Both the position numbers and the translations under genes were made by a program. Shown here in pieces: positions 8,301 to 14,824 of a stretch of 40,786 nucleotides of DNA. How positions within the stretch are numbered: position 1 is the first letter of the stretch; each line of letters starts with the position of its first letter. The stretch covers positions 1 to 40,786 of the forward strand of contig NZ_CALPCU010000019.1 of the NCBI RefSeq assembly GCF_943193085.1, read 5' to 3'. This DNA comes from Vermiculatibacterium agrestimuris. GTDB lineage: Bacteria; Bacillota; Clostridia; Oscillospirales; Oscillospiraceae. The notes below the pieces were generated by a model, which saw only the letters and a program-made list of their open reading frames with translations, was not told the origin of the DNA and searched no databases.

Positions 8301-10281
8301 CGGCCGGGAGGAGAAGATCCAGACCCTCTATGACGACGTCCTGGCCTGGGAGGACATCATGGCCATCTGCAAGCAGACCCAGGGCATCGACAACGTCTAT
8401 GAAAACAACGATATGCTCTCCCGCCAGAATATCCGCTGCATGACCATGTTTGCCGGGGCCTTTATGTACGCTGCCGGCAGCCATATCGGCATCGGCTACG
8501 GCTCCTGCGGCGGTATGATCACCGGAAAGCCCATCGCCAAGCTGGGGACGGACGCCGCTGCCAACCAGCTTTTCGGCTGGGGGATCGCCCATGAGATCGG
8601 CCACAACATGGACAAGCTGGGCAAGGCGGAGATCACCAACAACATTTACGCCATCATGGTGCAGACCTGCGACGGCGGGGAGTACACCTTCCCCTCCCGG
8701 CTGGAGAAGAGCGGAAAATACAGCGGGATCTTTACCAAGGTGGCCCAGGGCTATCCCGGCGCCTCCAACGACGTGTTTGTTCAGCTGGGCATGTACTGGC
8801 AGCTCCACCTGGCCTATGACACCGGCCGGGAGCCCATGAACTTCTTTAACAGCTTCTTCAAGGCCTGGAAGGCGGGCACCTATACCGCCGGGGCCAATAC
8901 CTACGACGACCGGGTGGCCCTCACCGCCGCAGGCGTGGCGCGGCGGGATCTGACCGAGTTCTTCACCCGCTGGGGCATGAACCTCAGCGACAAGACCAAG
9001 GCCACCCTGGCCGGCTATCAGGAGGAGAGCCGGGCCATCTGGTATCTCAGCGACCAGAGCCGCCGGGATCGCCTGGCGGGCGTCAACGGGGGCAGCGGCA
9101 CGGTGAAGGCGACGGCGGCGCTGGCAGCCGGGAAGGACAACGAGATCCAGGTCTCCATCGACGCCTCCGGCCTCAAGGGGTCGCTCCAGGGCTTTGAGAT
9201 CCGCCGCAACGGCGTCTCTGTGGCCTTTGTCGGCGCAGGCTCCGGCAAGAGCTATACCTACACCGACGTCATCGGCTCCGGCAACCACCGCACCTATTTT
9301 TACGAGGTGGTGGCCTACGACACCCTGGGCTTCCGCATCAGCGGCGCCAACGCCGGGGAAGTCCGGGTGGCCTATGACAAAACGGTGGATCCCTCTGAGT
9401 ATGACATTACGGTGAAAAACGGCTCGGTGGTCATTACCCTGAAGAAGGAGACCGCCGTCTCCGGCCTGAAGATCCAGAACATGGCTCCCAACAATGGCAG
9501 CTACCACGTGGTGGTCGCGGACAAGGAGGGCAAGGAGACCACCGCCCTCACCGGCGCGTTTACCGCTGCCCAGAACCAGGCGGTGGACGATAAGGACAGC
9601 TTCCTGCGCTACTTCCGGATGCCGGGGGCGGCGGAGAGCGACACCCGCATCTGGACTTACGACGCCAAAACGGTGACCATCACCGGCGTCCCCGCGGGGA
9701 TCCGGCCGGAGAATGTGGCGCTCATCACCTATCCCGGCGACGACGTGGCCTTCCTGGAGGGGGCCACCATGGGCCTTCTGTCAGAGGACTACCAGTATTC
9801 CGCCCTGGACGAAAACGGCAACGAGACCACCGAGACCATTCCCCAGGGCACCCTGGTGATCCTGGGCACCTACCGGGGCGATCCGCTGTACAACACCCTG
9901 GCGGTGGAGGGCCGCTATACCGCCACGACCATGGACGCCAGCGGCGAGGTCACGGAGAGCGACGTGGTGGAGCGGCCGGTGGCGGGCTATGCCTTCCTCT
10001 TTGCCGAGGTGCCGGAGACGGGCCCCGTATGCGATATCAGCGACGGCATCTTCCTCTTTGTCCCCGACGTGCAGCAGGAGGCCCAGCTCCAGGGGGAGAG
10101 CTCCCACTGTGACGCGCAGAATCTCCTGCCCAGCCAGATCCGGGTGAGCCTCTACCGCACCGACGATCCCAACGACGCCTCCAGCCGCCGCCTCACTGCC
10201 CAGACCCTGTGGATCTACAGCCCCGGCGGCGAGCGGGAGGATATGCCCACGGTGGTGCTGAAGGGGGGAAGTGGGAAATGA
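5329..10281 (+). CDS. secreted M60-type metalloprotease with dockerin-like module
   Basis: A 1650-residue exported protein. The start at 5329 follows GGAAAGGAAG and gives a clean signal peptide (RRNGKKR, hydrophobic core, cleavage near residues 30-33). Order of parts: an unassigned beta-rich domain (about 34-155); a dockerin-like module (158-213) with two calcium loops, D160-N162-D164-D171 and D191-N193-D195-D202; a linker; two fibronectin type III domains (about 375-463 and 465-555); an F5/8-C-like beta domain (about 565-737); the M60 peptidase region (about 841-1225); and two or more further beta domains. The zinc motif is H1088-E-I-G-H1092 followed after eight residues by E1101, matching the HExxHx(8+)E pattern of M60. 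Members cut mucins or other host glycoproteins, which I infer here too. There is no cell-wall anchor of its own. The next gene overlaps and encodes an SLH protein. Confidence 0.88.
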   Translation: MRRNGKKRILSALLAAVMMCSLYIPTPAVAAQSGLTGSLTAAVRIDYAQRLSELASRNVQVELQRGGVALGSVSLTQEGVFDVGGYQAAVTSMGVDGGELGGGQWPGFLEVTFEDLPQGDYSLAFSGRGYKSYTQKNITLGDYSRHVVVGTGDATFTLGDVNGDGAVNEKDRAALSAVLGSQRPEELYQYDLNGDKAIDIVDLAYVDRLIHAEGAAVLRETARITVPADMKAMAAELTAQGTLAVGDLEDIFADNDQTVTFRAQEGDIVLPLPLSDTVDTQEIEILSPAGAGAVLAGTVTVEGAGGEIEQRTFDITPPAGVHATSQVPGSNVVTVDLGRRIPVKKIIITVTKTEGGYAAVQSVQFLKDIVPEVPVAPNIQVKGLATKAGSESVSLTWNQLPNVSGYKVLYWPEQKAGEVKELHTDVTQAKVTGLKNLETYVFTVTATDGTWEGKPSDPVSATPVPASVPDKVDMVNVTALENALSVSWKAGKSATYYELYYQVKGADTWLQAGGQLKQTSAAIQGLENDVTYSIYVVAGNDVGKGPRSAIYEGTPKAVKYERPEGIPTMGILDNSLISDIRLADAANQTGTFTFRDMIDDNYRTAWTAKNWWSNEHVIVTFARPVDLSAAIWVPRLDGTYPTNLRAYSVRVWYEGEDLSSAGHLIVPDPKNGGADNGGTGRDVDTWPSVRGNAAVTNFAILPFGPAEKVAKISLAVEQRDYLTVSLSELMFMEYDPAHSLPGEIEALFADGLHTRLAQGVTREQIEALRTRLAGDERNYYLNLDTLADELTLAQELLEQGVSQGVILAGLDARSSGADSAKYSQGGSDLQPLGIAAAAGQEITVYAEGIPAGEQVNLYASQFNAEVSAWRASLGSLENGRNIITVPRIGSRAGNNGGSLYVTYSGQNGESIKLHIRRGTDIPVLELSHWYAMDEAQRRAVIGAYVDELDGYLGGMTIGSPTSDYRNVTEISTPVALLSLPALSVKNALGSVGREEKIQTLYDDVLAWEDIMAICKQTQGIDNVYENNDMLSRQNIRCMTMFAGAFMYAAGSHIGIGYGSCGGMITGKPIAKLGTDAAANQLFGWGIAHEIGHNMDKLGKAEITNNIYAIMVQTCDGGEYTFPSRLEKSGKYSGIFTKVAQGYPGASNDVFVQLGMYWQLHLAYDTGREPMNFFNSFFKAWKAGTYTAGANTYDDRVALTAAGVARRDLTEFFTRWGMNLSDKTKATLAGYQEESRAIWYLSDQSRRDRLAGVNGGSGTVKATAALAAGKDNEIQVSIDASGLKGSLQGFEIRRNGVSVAFVGAGSGKSYTYTDVIGSGNHRTYFYEVVAYDTLGFRISGANAGEVRVAYDKTVDPSEYDITVKNGSVVITLKKETAVSGLKIQNMAPNNGSYHVVVADKEGKETTALTGAFTAAQNQAVDDKDSFLRYFRMPGAAESDTRIWTYDAKTVTITGVPAGIRPENVALITYPGDDVAFLEGATMGLLSEDYQYSALDENGNETTETIPQGTLVILGTYRGDPLYNTLAVEGRYTATTMDASGEVTESDVVERPVAGYAFLFAEVPETGPVCDISDGIFLFVPDVQQEAQLQGESSHCDAQNLLPSQIRVSLYRTDDPNDASSRRLTAQTLWIYSPGGEREDMPTVVLKGGSGK
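5800..5967 (+). other. dockerin type I-like module within the protease
   Basis: Residues 158-213 of the protease hold two F-hand calcium loops of the form DxNxDxxxxxxD, starting DVNGDGAVNEKD and DLNGDKAIDIVD, each followed by a short helix. This is the hallmark of dockerins, which bind cohesins in a calcium-dependent way. It sits near the N-terminus rather than at the usual C-terminal end. Confidence 0.75.
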
Positions 10282-11588
10282 GAGGGAAGCGTTCTCTCGG
10301 CGCGCTTGCGCTGACTCTGGCCCTGGTCTTGGGCCTGGCCGCCCCCGCCTTTGCCGCCCAGCTGCGGCTGACCTACCAGATGAACAGCGGCGGCAACGCC
10401 GCCACCCTCACCCTCCAGGGGCTGGGGGAGGAGAGCGTCTACGGCGTTCAGCTGGAGCTGACCCTTCCGGGGAGCGTCACGGCGCGCTTTTCTCCCAGCG
10501 ATGGCGGGACTTACAGCCCCGAGTGCCGGGTGGAGACTTCGGATAAGAGCACCCGGGTCACGGTCTACCTTACCGCCCAGACGCCCCTGAACGAAAATGG
10601 CATACTGCCCCTGGGAACGCTGACGGTGAGCAAGACCTTCTCCATGCCCGGCACCGTTACGGTCACCCTGCTGAACCGGGAGTTGGAGGCCATCTCCGGA
10701 GCCGGCGCCGCGGTGGCCTCCACCAGCGTACAGCAGACCCAGAGCAGCGATGACGATGACGATGAGCCGGACCGGTACCGGGTGCGGATCTCCTCTGCCC
10801 GGAACGGAGCGGTGAAGGCGGACGTGACCCGGGCGGAGGCCCGGGCCATGGTGACCCTCACCGTGGAGCCGGAGAACCGCTACGGATTGGAGACGCTCAA
10901 GGTCACCAGCTCCAGAGGCAATGAGATGGCCCTCACCGACGTGGGCGGCAACCGCTTTACCTTCTATATGCCCTCTGCCGATGTAGAGGTCACCGCCTCC
11001 TTCCACTGGACCGGACTGGAGCACATTGATATGAATTTCCTGGACGTGGTGGAGAGCGACTGGTATCATGAGGCAGTCCACTTTGTCTTTGAAAGCGGCA
11101 TGATGAAGGGCACCGACCAGGGGCTCTTCTCCCCGGATGTGGACACCTCCCGGGGCATGATCGTCACCATCCTCCACCGGCTGGAGGGGACGCCCCAGGC
11201 GGGCCTGTCCGGCTTTGCCGACGTGCCGGCCGGCGAGTATTACACCGACGCGGTGGGCTGGGCCGCCCAAAACGGCATCGTCAGCGGCTATGGCGAGGGG
11301 GCGGAGGGGATGTTTGGCCCCAATGACTCCATTACCCGGGAGCAGCTGGCCGCCATTCTCTACCGCTACGCGGAGAAGAAGGGCCTTGACGTGACGGTGC
11401 GGGGCGACCTTAGCACCTATGCGGACGCCGGGAGCGTTTCCGACTACGCCGTGGAGCCCCTTCGCTGGGCGGTGGGGGTCGGCCTCATCTCCGGTATGGG
11501 AGACGGCACCATCGCCCCAGGCGGCAAGGCCACCCGGGCTCAGGTGGCCACCATCCTTACCCGCTACTGCCAGAACCTGGCGGACTGA
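10278..11588 (+). CDS. SLH-anchored surface protein with cohesin-like domain
   Basis: A 436-residue exported protein; its ATG overlaps the protease stop (ATGA). Parts: signal peptide (1-26, AFA/AQ); a beta domain at about 27-150; an acidic Asp-rich linker (about 157-164); a repeat of the InlB-B/Flg_new kind (about 165-245, ending FYMPSADVEVTASF); and three SLH domains starting near 253, 312 and 380, which normally bind pyruvylated secondary cell-wall polymer. The first domain has the rhythm of a divergent cohesin: VYGVQLELTLPG, later VTVYLTAQTPL and GILPLGTLTVS, then a strand pair. No catalytic motif is seen. Coupled to a dockerin-bearing protease, it is best read as a cell-surface anchor for that enzyme. 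The SLH part is certain; cohesin identity is inferred and needs a profile search. Confidence 0.82.
   Translation: MRGKRSLGALALTLALVLGLAAPAFAAQLRLTYQMNSGGNAATLTLQGLGEESVYGVQLELTLPGSVTARFSPSDGGTYSPECRVETSDKSTRVTVYLTAQTPLNENGILPLGTLTVSKTFSMPGTVTVTLLNRELEAISGAGAAVASTSVQQTQSSDDDDDEPDRYRVRISSARNGAVKADVTRAEARAMVTLTVEPENRYGLETLKVTSSRGNEMALTDVGGNRFTFYMPSADVEVTASFHWTGLEHIDMNFLDVVESDWYHEAVHFVFESGMMKGTDQGLFSPDVDTSRGMIVTILHRLEGTPQAGLSGFADVPAGEYYTDAVGWAAQNGIVSGYGEGAEGMFGPNDSITREQLAAILYRYAEKKGLDVTVRGDLSTYADAGSVSDYAVEPLRWAVGVGLISGMGDGTIAPGGKATRAQVATILTRYCQNLAD
10356..10727 (+). other. putative divergent cohesin domain
   Basis: Residues 27-150 of the SLH protein are beta-rich and about the size of a cohesin. 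The (V/I)YG(V/L)xLxLxxP strand and the later G-x-L-x-L-G-T-L-T-V strand match positions that are typical in cohesins. Assignment rests on pattern and on the dockerin in the neighbouring gene. Confidence 0.5.
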
Positions 11589-11593
11589 GGGCA

Positions 11594-11639
11594 AAAAAGA
11601 GAAGAAGCGGCGTTTCACACAGAAACGCCGCTTCTTTTT
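11594..11639. terminator. bidirectional terminator
   Basis: A perfect 15-bp stem (11602-11616 with 11622-11636), 5-base loop, A-run before and T-run after. It closes the protease/SLH operon and also the convergent gene that ends at 11638. Confidence 0.92.
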
Positions 11640-12234
11640 ATCTTGTTTCCATCCAGGTGCGCAGAGCCTTGGCACAATCCTGGCAGTCCCGCCCTATATC
11701 GCGGTAGAGATCGATGAGACAGGGGTCGCTGGAGGCGTTGGCGGCGGAGAAGAAGTCCAACGCCAGCCGCTGCTCCGCCAGGAACCGGCCCCGAAGCCGA
11801 AGAGCGAGACTTTCGTTGCTGAGCCGGGGAGCGGCAGGGGAGGCGTATTGCTCCCCGGCAATGAGGAACCGGGCTGCGGCCAGCCGCTTTGCCTGTCTGC
11901 GCTTTTCTCTGGCCAGTGTGGGCAGCAGCGTCTCCCGCCGCCACCGCCGGGCCAGGGCCTGATAGGTCTGCACGCCCTCCTCTGTGGCGTCCAGCAGGCG
12001 CTCCAGGGTGGGGAGCTCTTTGGCGCTGAACTCTCCCAGACATACGGGAGGTTCCGGAGCGGTTTGGAGCGGGGGTTGGGGAGGCTGTACTGCGGGAACT
12101 GGAGCGGCGGGCTGGGCGGAGAGGGGCACGGTATCCACCGTGAAGGGACAGTCGGGACGGGGCTCCGGCATCACCCGCTGCCACACCCGCTGAAAGGCGG
12201 CCTGATCCAAGGCACCGGTCTGGAGTTCTTCCAT
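11638..12234 (-). CDS. unknown protein, possibly ferritin-like helical bundle
   Basis: A 198-residue soluble protein that I do not recognise. The start at 12234 follows AAGGAGG; an upstream open frame of 31 codons lacks a ribosome site. The N-terminal third is Pro/Gln-rich and probably disordered (PAAPVPAVQPPQPPLQTAPEPP). From about residue 68 on, four amphipathic helices can be drawn, with E in LDATEEGVQTYQAL, E in LAREKRRQAKRL, E in FLAEQRLALDFF and a final LYRDIGRDCQDCAKAL helix. Spacing resembles ferritin-like or rubrerythrin bundles, but the expected ExxH metal ligands are not evident (EKRR, DCQD). It might be a non-metal member of that fold. It is divergent from tRNA-Val. Confidence 0.65.
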   Translation of the reverse strand: MEELQTGALDQAAFQRVWQRVMPEPRPDCPFTVDTVPLSAQPAAPVPAVQPPQPPLQTAPEPPVCLGEFSAKELPTLERLLDATEEGVQTYQALARRWRRETLLPTLAREKRRQAKRLAAARFLIAGEQYASPAAPRLSNESLALRLRGRFLAEQRLALDFFSAANASSDPCLIDLYRDIGRDCQDCAKALRTWMETR

Positions 12235-12313
12235 GGCGATTCCTCCTTGAAGTCCATTTCCCTCCATCCTATGCAGCAGAAGAAAAAATGGAACGGAAAG
12301 AGGATAAAAAGGG

Positions 12314-12342
12314 TTGACAAGCGGCAAAACTTTGGATATAAT
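12314..12342 (+). promoter_or_regulatory. consensus promoter of tRNA-Val
   Basis: Perfect -35 TTGACA (12314-12319), 17-base spacer and perfect -10 TATAAT (12337-12342), 12 bases before the tRNA. Confidence 0.92.
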
Positions 12343-12354
12343 AATTCCTGCGTC

Positions 12355-12432
12355 TGGACGATTAGCTCAGCTGGTATGAGCATCCGCTTGACGTGCGGGA
12401 GGTCACAGGTTCAAGTCCTGTATCGTCCACCA
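12355..12432 (+). tRNA. tRNA-Val (GAC)
   Basis: The 7-bp acceptor stem TGGACGA/TCGTCCA closes the cloverleaf, and CCA is encoded at 12430-12432. The D arm has AGCTCAGCTGGTATGAGC. The anticodon loop is TTGACGT with GAC at 12390-12392. The T arm is ACAGG-TTCAAGT-CCTGT. Transcribed from a consensus promoter just upstream. Confidence 0.96.
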
Positions 12433-12463
12433 GTTTGTTTCCCCATCAAATTCAAAATGGGGC

Positions 12464-12493
12464 CCCCGGCAAATCGTGAAACGATTTGGTGGG
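12464..12493 (+). repeat. hairpin after tRNA-Val
   Basis: CAAATCGT (12470-12477), loop GAA, ACGATTTG (12481-12488), extended outside by C-runs and G-runs. It could be a processing or attenuation structure between the two tRNA genes; it lacks a T-run. Confidence 0.5.
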
Positions 12494-12500
12494 GAGAGGA

Positions 12501-12564
12501 AGAACGGTTCAGCGGATGTGAAGTTTTGGCCATAGGCCGAAACGAAACGGAGCGTAACCGTTCT
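12501..12564 (+). repeat. nested palindromic element between tRNA genes
   Basis: Outer arms AGAACGGTT (12501-12509) and AACCGTTCT (12556-12564) enclose an inner hairpin GTTTTGGCC (12523-12531)/GGCCGAAAC (12535-12543) with loop ATA. It ends 5 bases before tRNA-Gly. A REP-like or tRNA-spacer element is possible. Confidence 0.5.
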
Positions 12565-12569
12565 GACGT

Positions 12570-12645
12570 GCGGGCATAGCTCATCTGGTAGAGCGCCACC
12601 TTGCCAAGGTGGAGGTAGCGAGTTCGAGCCTCGTTGCCCGCTCCA
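12570..12645 (+). tRNA. tRNA-Gly (GCC)
   Basis: Acceptor stem GCGGGCA/TGCCCGC, discriminator T, encoded CCA at 12643-12645. Anticodon stem CCACC/GGTGG with loop TTGCCAA (anticodon GCC at 12603-12605). T loop GTTCGAGC. No separate promoter is evident, so it is probably co-transcribed with tRNA-Val. Confidence 0.96.
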
Positions 12646-12685
12646 AAAAAACAGGTCATCCCTTATGGGATGACCTGTTTTTCTT
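12645..12685. terminator. bidirectional terminator, tRNA-Gly and V-ATPase operon
   Basis: A 16-bp perfect stem (12647-12662 with 12667-12682), loop TTAT, A-run on one side and T-run on the other. It ends the tRNA unit (+) and the ntp operon (-), whose last stop is at 12694. Confidence 0.93.
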
Positions 12686-12693
12686 TCGTGCTT

Positions 12694-13407
12694 TTACACC
12701 TGCGTGGGGCCGGGATCGGCATCAGCGAAGGTTCGCATAGCCTCCTCGGTCTCCTCCCGCCGCTCCTCGATGGCCTCCTTGAGGAGCATATCCTTCACCT
12801 TCATCAGGCGAATGGTGCTGGAGCGCTCATTTTCGTCCAGCTTCATGGTGATATACTTGATGGTCTCCTCCATCTGGGGGATCTTCACATATTCCAGCGC
12901 GTTGACCCGGCGGCGGGTCTTCTCGATCTCCTGGGCCAAAAGCTGGGAGGTCTTTTCGATCTCCGCCAGGCGGAGCATATCCCGGAAGACCTCGCCCAGA
13001 GCCTCCACCGCGTCGTCCAGCTCGCCGCTGGTGGCGGCAAAGCCGTAGGGGGCGGCGGAGCCCTCCGCGCTCCCGGTGGTGTGGAAGGTATAGACGGGCA
13101 CATTGACGCTCATAACGTTCTGGAAGCCCATTTCCAGGCAGACTGACTCCCTGGGGTAGAGGATGGCCTGCTCCAGCATTTCCGGGGACATGACCGCCGA
13201 TGCGGCGGCAAAGGCGGTGTTGGCCCGGGTCAGGCCCTCCTCCACCTTCCGGCGCAGGGTGCGGTTCTCCCGCACCACGTCCATGAACTGCTTCATCAGC
13301 TCGTCCCGCTTGTCCTTGAGGAGCTTGTGGCCCCGGCTGGCGGTGCGCAGCCGCCCCTTGAGCCGGGTCAGCTCCATGCGGGTGGGATTCACGTTCAAAG
13401 CGGGCAT
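12694..13407 (-). CDS. ntpD: V-type ATPase subunit D
   Basis: A 237-residue central-shaft subunit of the V-type ATPase. It is made of two long coiled helices at the ends (LNVNPTRMELTRLKGRLRTASRGHKLLKDKRDEL pattern at the N-terminus, EKTRRRVNALEYVKIPQMEETIKYI near the C-terminus) and a small middle domain. It rotates inside the A3B3 head and couples it to the membrane ring. ATG at 13407 follows GGAGG. It is the last gene of the operon, as in the Enterococcus hirae ntp cluster up to D, and ends at a shared terminator. No downstream ntpH/J is present. Confidence 0.95.
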   Translation of the reverse strand: MPALNVNPTRMELTRLKGRLRTASRGHKLLKDKRDELMKQFMDVVRENRTLRRKVEEGLTRANTAFAAASAVMSPEMLEQAILYPRESVCLEMGFQNVMSVNVPVYTFHTTGSAEGSAAPYGFAATSGELDDAVEALGEVFRDMLRLAEIEKTSQLLAQEIEKTRRRVNALEYVKIPQMEETIKYITMKLDENERSSTIRLMKVKDMLLKEAIEERREETEEAMRTFADADPGPTQV

Positions 13408-13432
13408 GGTTTAGTCCTCCTTTTTGAGCCGG

Positions 13433-14824
13433 TCATCCCTTAGCGGCTTCGCCGCTGGGGAGGTAGGCGTCAATGAACTCCGTCTTGATCCGCTTCAGCT
13501 CCGCCCTGGGCAGGATGCTCAGCAGCTCCCAGCCCAAGGTCAGAGTCTCTTCAATGGAGCGGTTTTCGTCGGGGCCCTGGGAGACATAGCGCTGCTCGAA
13601 CTGGTCGGCAAACTTGGCGTAGAGAAGGTCGGTGGGGCTGAGAGCCGCCTCGCCCAGGATGCTCATCAGCTCCTTGTTCTCCTTACCGGTGGAGTAGGCG
13701 GCGAAGAGCTGGTTGAGTACGCCGGAGTGGTCGGCCCGGGTCTTGCCCTCGCCGATGCCCTTGTCCTTCAGACGGCTCAGGGAGGGCAGCACGTCGATGG
13801 GGGGATTGACGCCCCTGCGGAACAGCTCCCGGCTCAGAATGATCTGCCCCTCGGTGATATAGCCCGTCAGGTCGGGGATGGGGTGGGTCTTGTCGTCCTC
13901 GGGCATGGTGAGGATGGGGATCATGGTGATGGAACCCGCCTTGCCCAGCTGCCGGCCCGCCCGCTCATACATGGTGGCCAGGTCGGTGTAGAGATAGCCG
14001 GGGTAGCCCCGGCGGCCGGGCACTTCCTTCTTGGCCGCGGAGATCTCCCGCAGGGCCTCGGCATAGTTGGTGATGTCGGTGAGGATGACCAGCACGTGCA
14101 TGTTCTTCTCAAAGGCCAGGTATTCCGCGGCGGTGAGGGCCATCCGGGGGGTGGCGATCCGTTCCACGGCGGGGTCATTGGCCAGGTTGGTAAAGAGTAC
14201 GGTGCGGTCGATGGCGCCGGTGCGGCGGAACTCCTCCACGAAGAAGTTGGACTCCTCAAAGGTGATGCCGATGGCGGCGAAGACCACGGCGAAGTTGGCC
14301 CCCTCGTCCCCCAGCACTTTGGCCTGCCGGGCGATCTGGGCCGCCAGAGCGGCGTGGGGCAGGCCGGAGCCGGAGAAGATGGGCAGCTTCTGGCCGCGCA
14401 CCAGGGTGTTCAGACCGTCGATGGCGGAGATGCCGGTCTGGATAAACTCGTTGGGATAGTCCCGGGCAGCGGGGTTCATGGGCAGGCCGTTGATGTCCCG
14501 GTACTCGTCGGGCAGGATATCAGGGCCGCCGTCGATGGGCGCTCCCATGCCGTTGAAGACCCGGCCCAGCATCTCGGAGGACACGCCCAGCTGAAGAGGG
14601 TGGCCCAAAAAGCGCACCTTGGAGTCGGCCAGGTTGATGCCGGCAGAGGGCTCGAAGAGCTGGACGACGGCATTTTCGCCGTTGACCTCCAGCACCTTGC
14701 AGTGGCGGATGTCGCCATTGGGCAGCTCGATCTCTCCCAGCTCGTCGTAGGTGACGCCCTGCACCTTGCGCACCATCATCAGGGGGCCGTTGACCTCCTG
14801 AATGGTCTTGTATTCACGAATCAT
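13433..14824 (-). CDS. ntpB: V-type ATPase subunit B
   Basis: A 463-residue regulatory (non-catalytic) subunit of the A3B3 head. The start of the family is clear (MIREYKTIQEVNGPLMMV), as are GTHPIPDLTGYITEGQI-like (here THPIPDLTGYITEGQI) and SGSGLPHAALAAQIARQA, which replaces a canonical Walker A as expected for B. ATG at 14824 overlaps the ntpA stop (ATGA) and has GGAGGCGAGG before it. Co-translation with ntpA fits the 1:1 stoichiometry of A and B. Confidence 0.97.
   Translation of the reverse strand: MIREYKTIQEVNGPLMMVRKVQGVTYDELGEIELPNGDIRHCKVLEVNGENAVVQLFEPSAGINLADSKVRFLGHPLQLGVSSEMLGRVFNGMGAPIDGGPDILPDEYRDINGLPMNPAARDYPNEFIQTGISAIDGLNTLVRGQKLPIFSGSGLPHAALAAQIARQAKVLGDEGANFAVVFAAIGITFEESNFFVEEFRRTGAIDRTVLFTNLANDPAVERIATPRMALTAAEYLAFEKNMHVLVILTDITNYAEALREISAAKKEVPGRRGYPGYLYTDLATMYERAGRQLGKAGSITMIPILTMPEDDKTHPIPDLTGYITEGQIILSRELFRRGVNPPIDVLPSLSRLKDKGIGEGKTRADHSGVLNQLFAAYSTGKENKELMSILGEAALSPTDLLYAKFADQFEQRYVSQGPDENRSIEETLTLGWELLSILPRAELKRIKTEFIDAYLPSGEAAKG

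Noticed and set aside
5329..11588. Fragment of a conventional cellulosome
   Set aside because: No dockerin-bearing glycoside hydrolase, no cellulose-binding module and only one cohesin-like domain; the enzyme is a metalloprotease.
12433..12569. CRISPR-like or mobile element with spacers
   Set aside because: Repeats are inverted, not direct and regularly spaced; no cas genes anywhere in the window.
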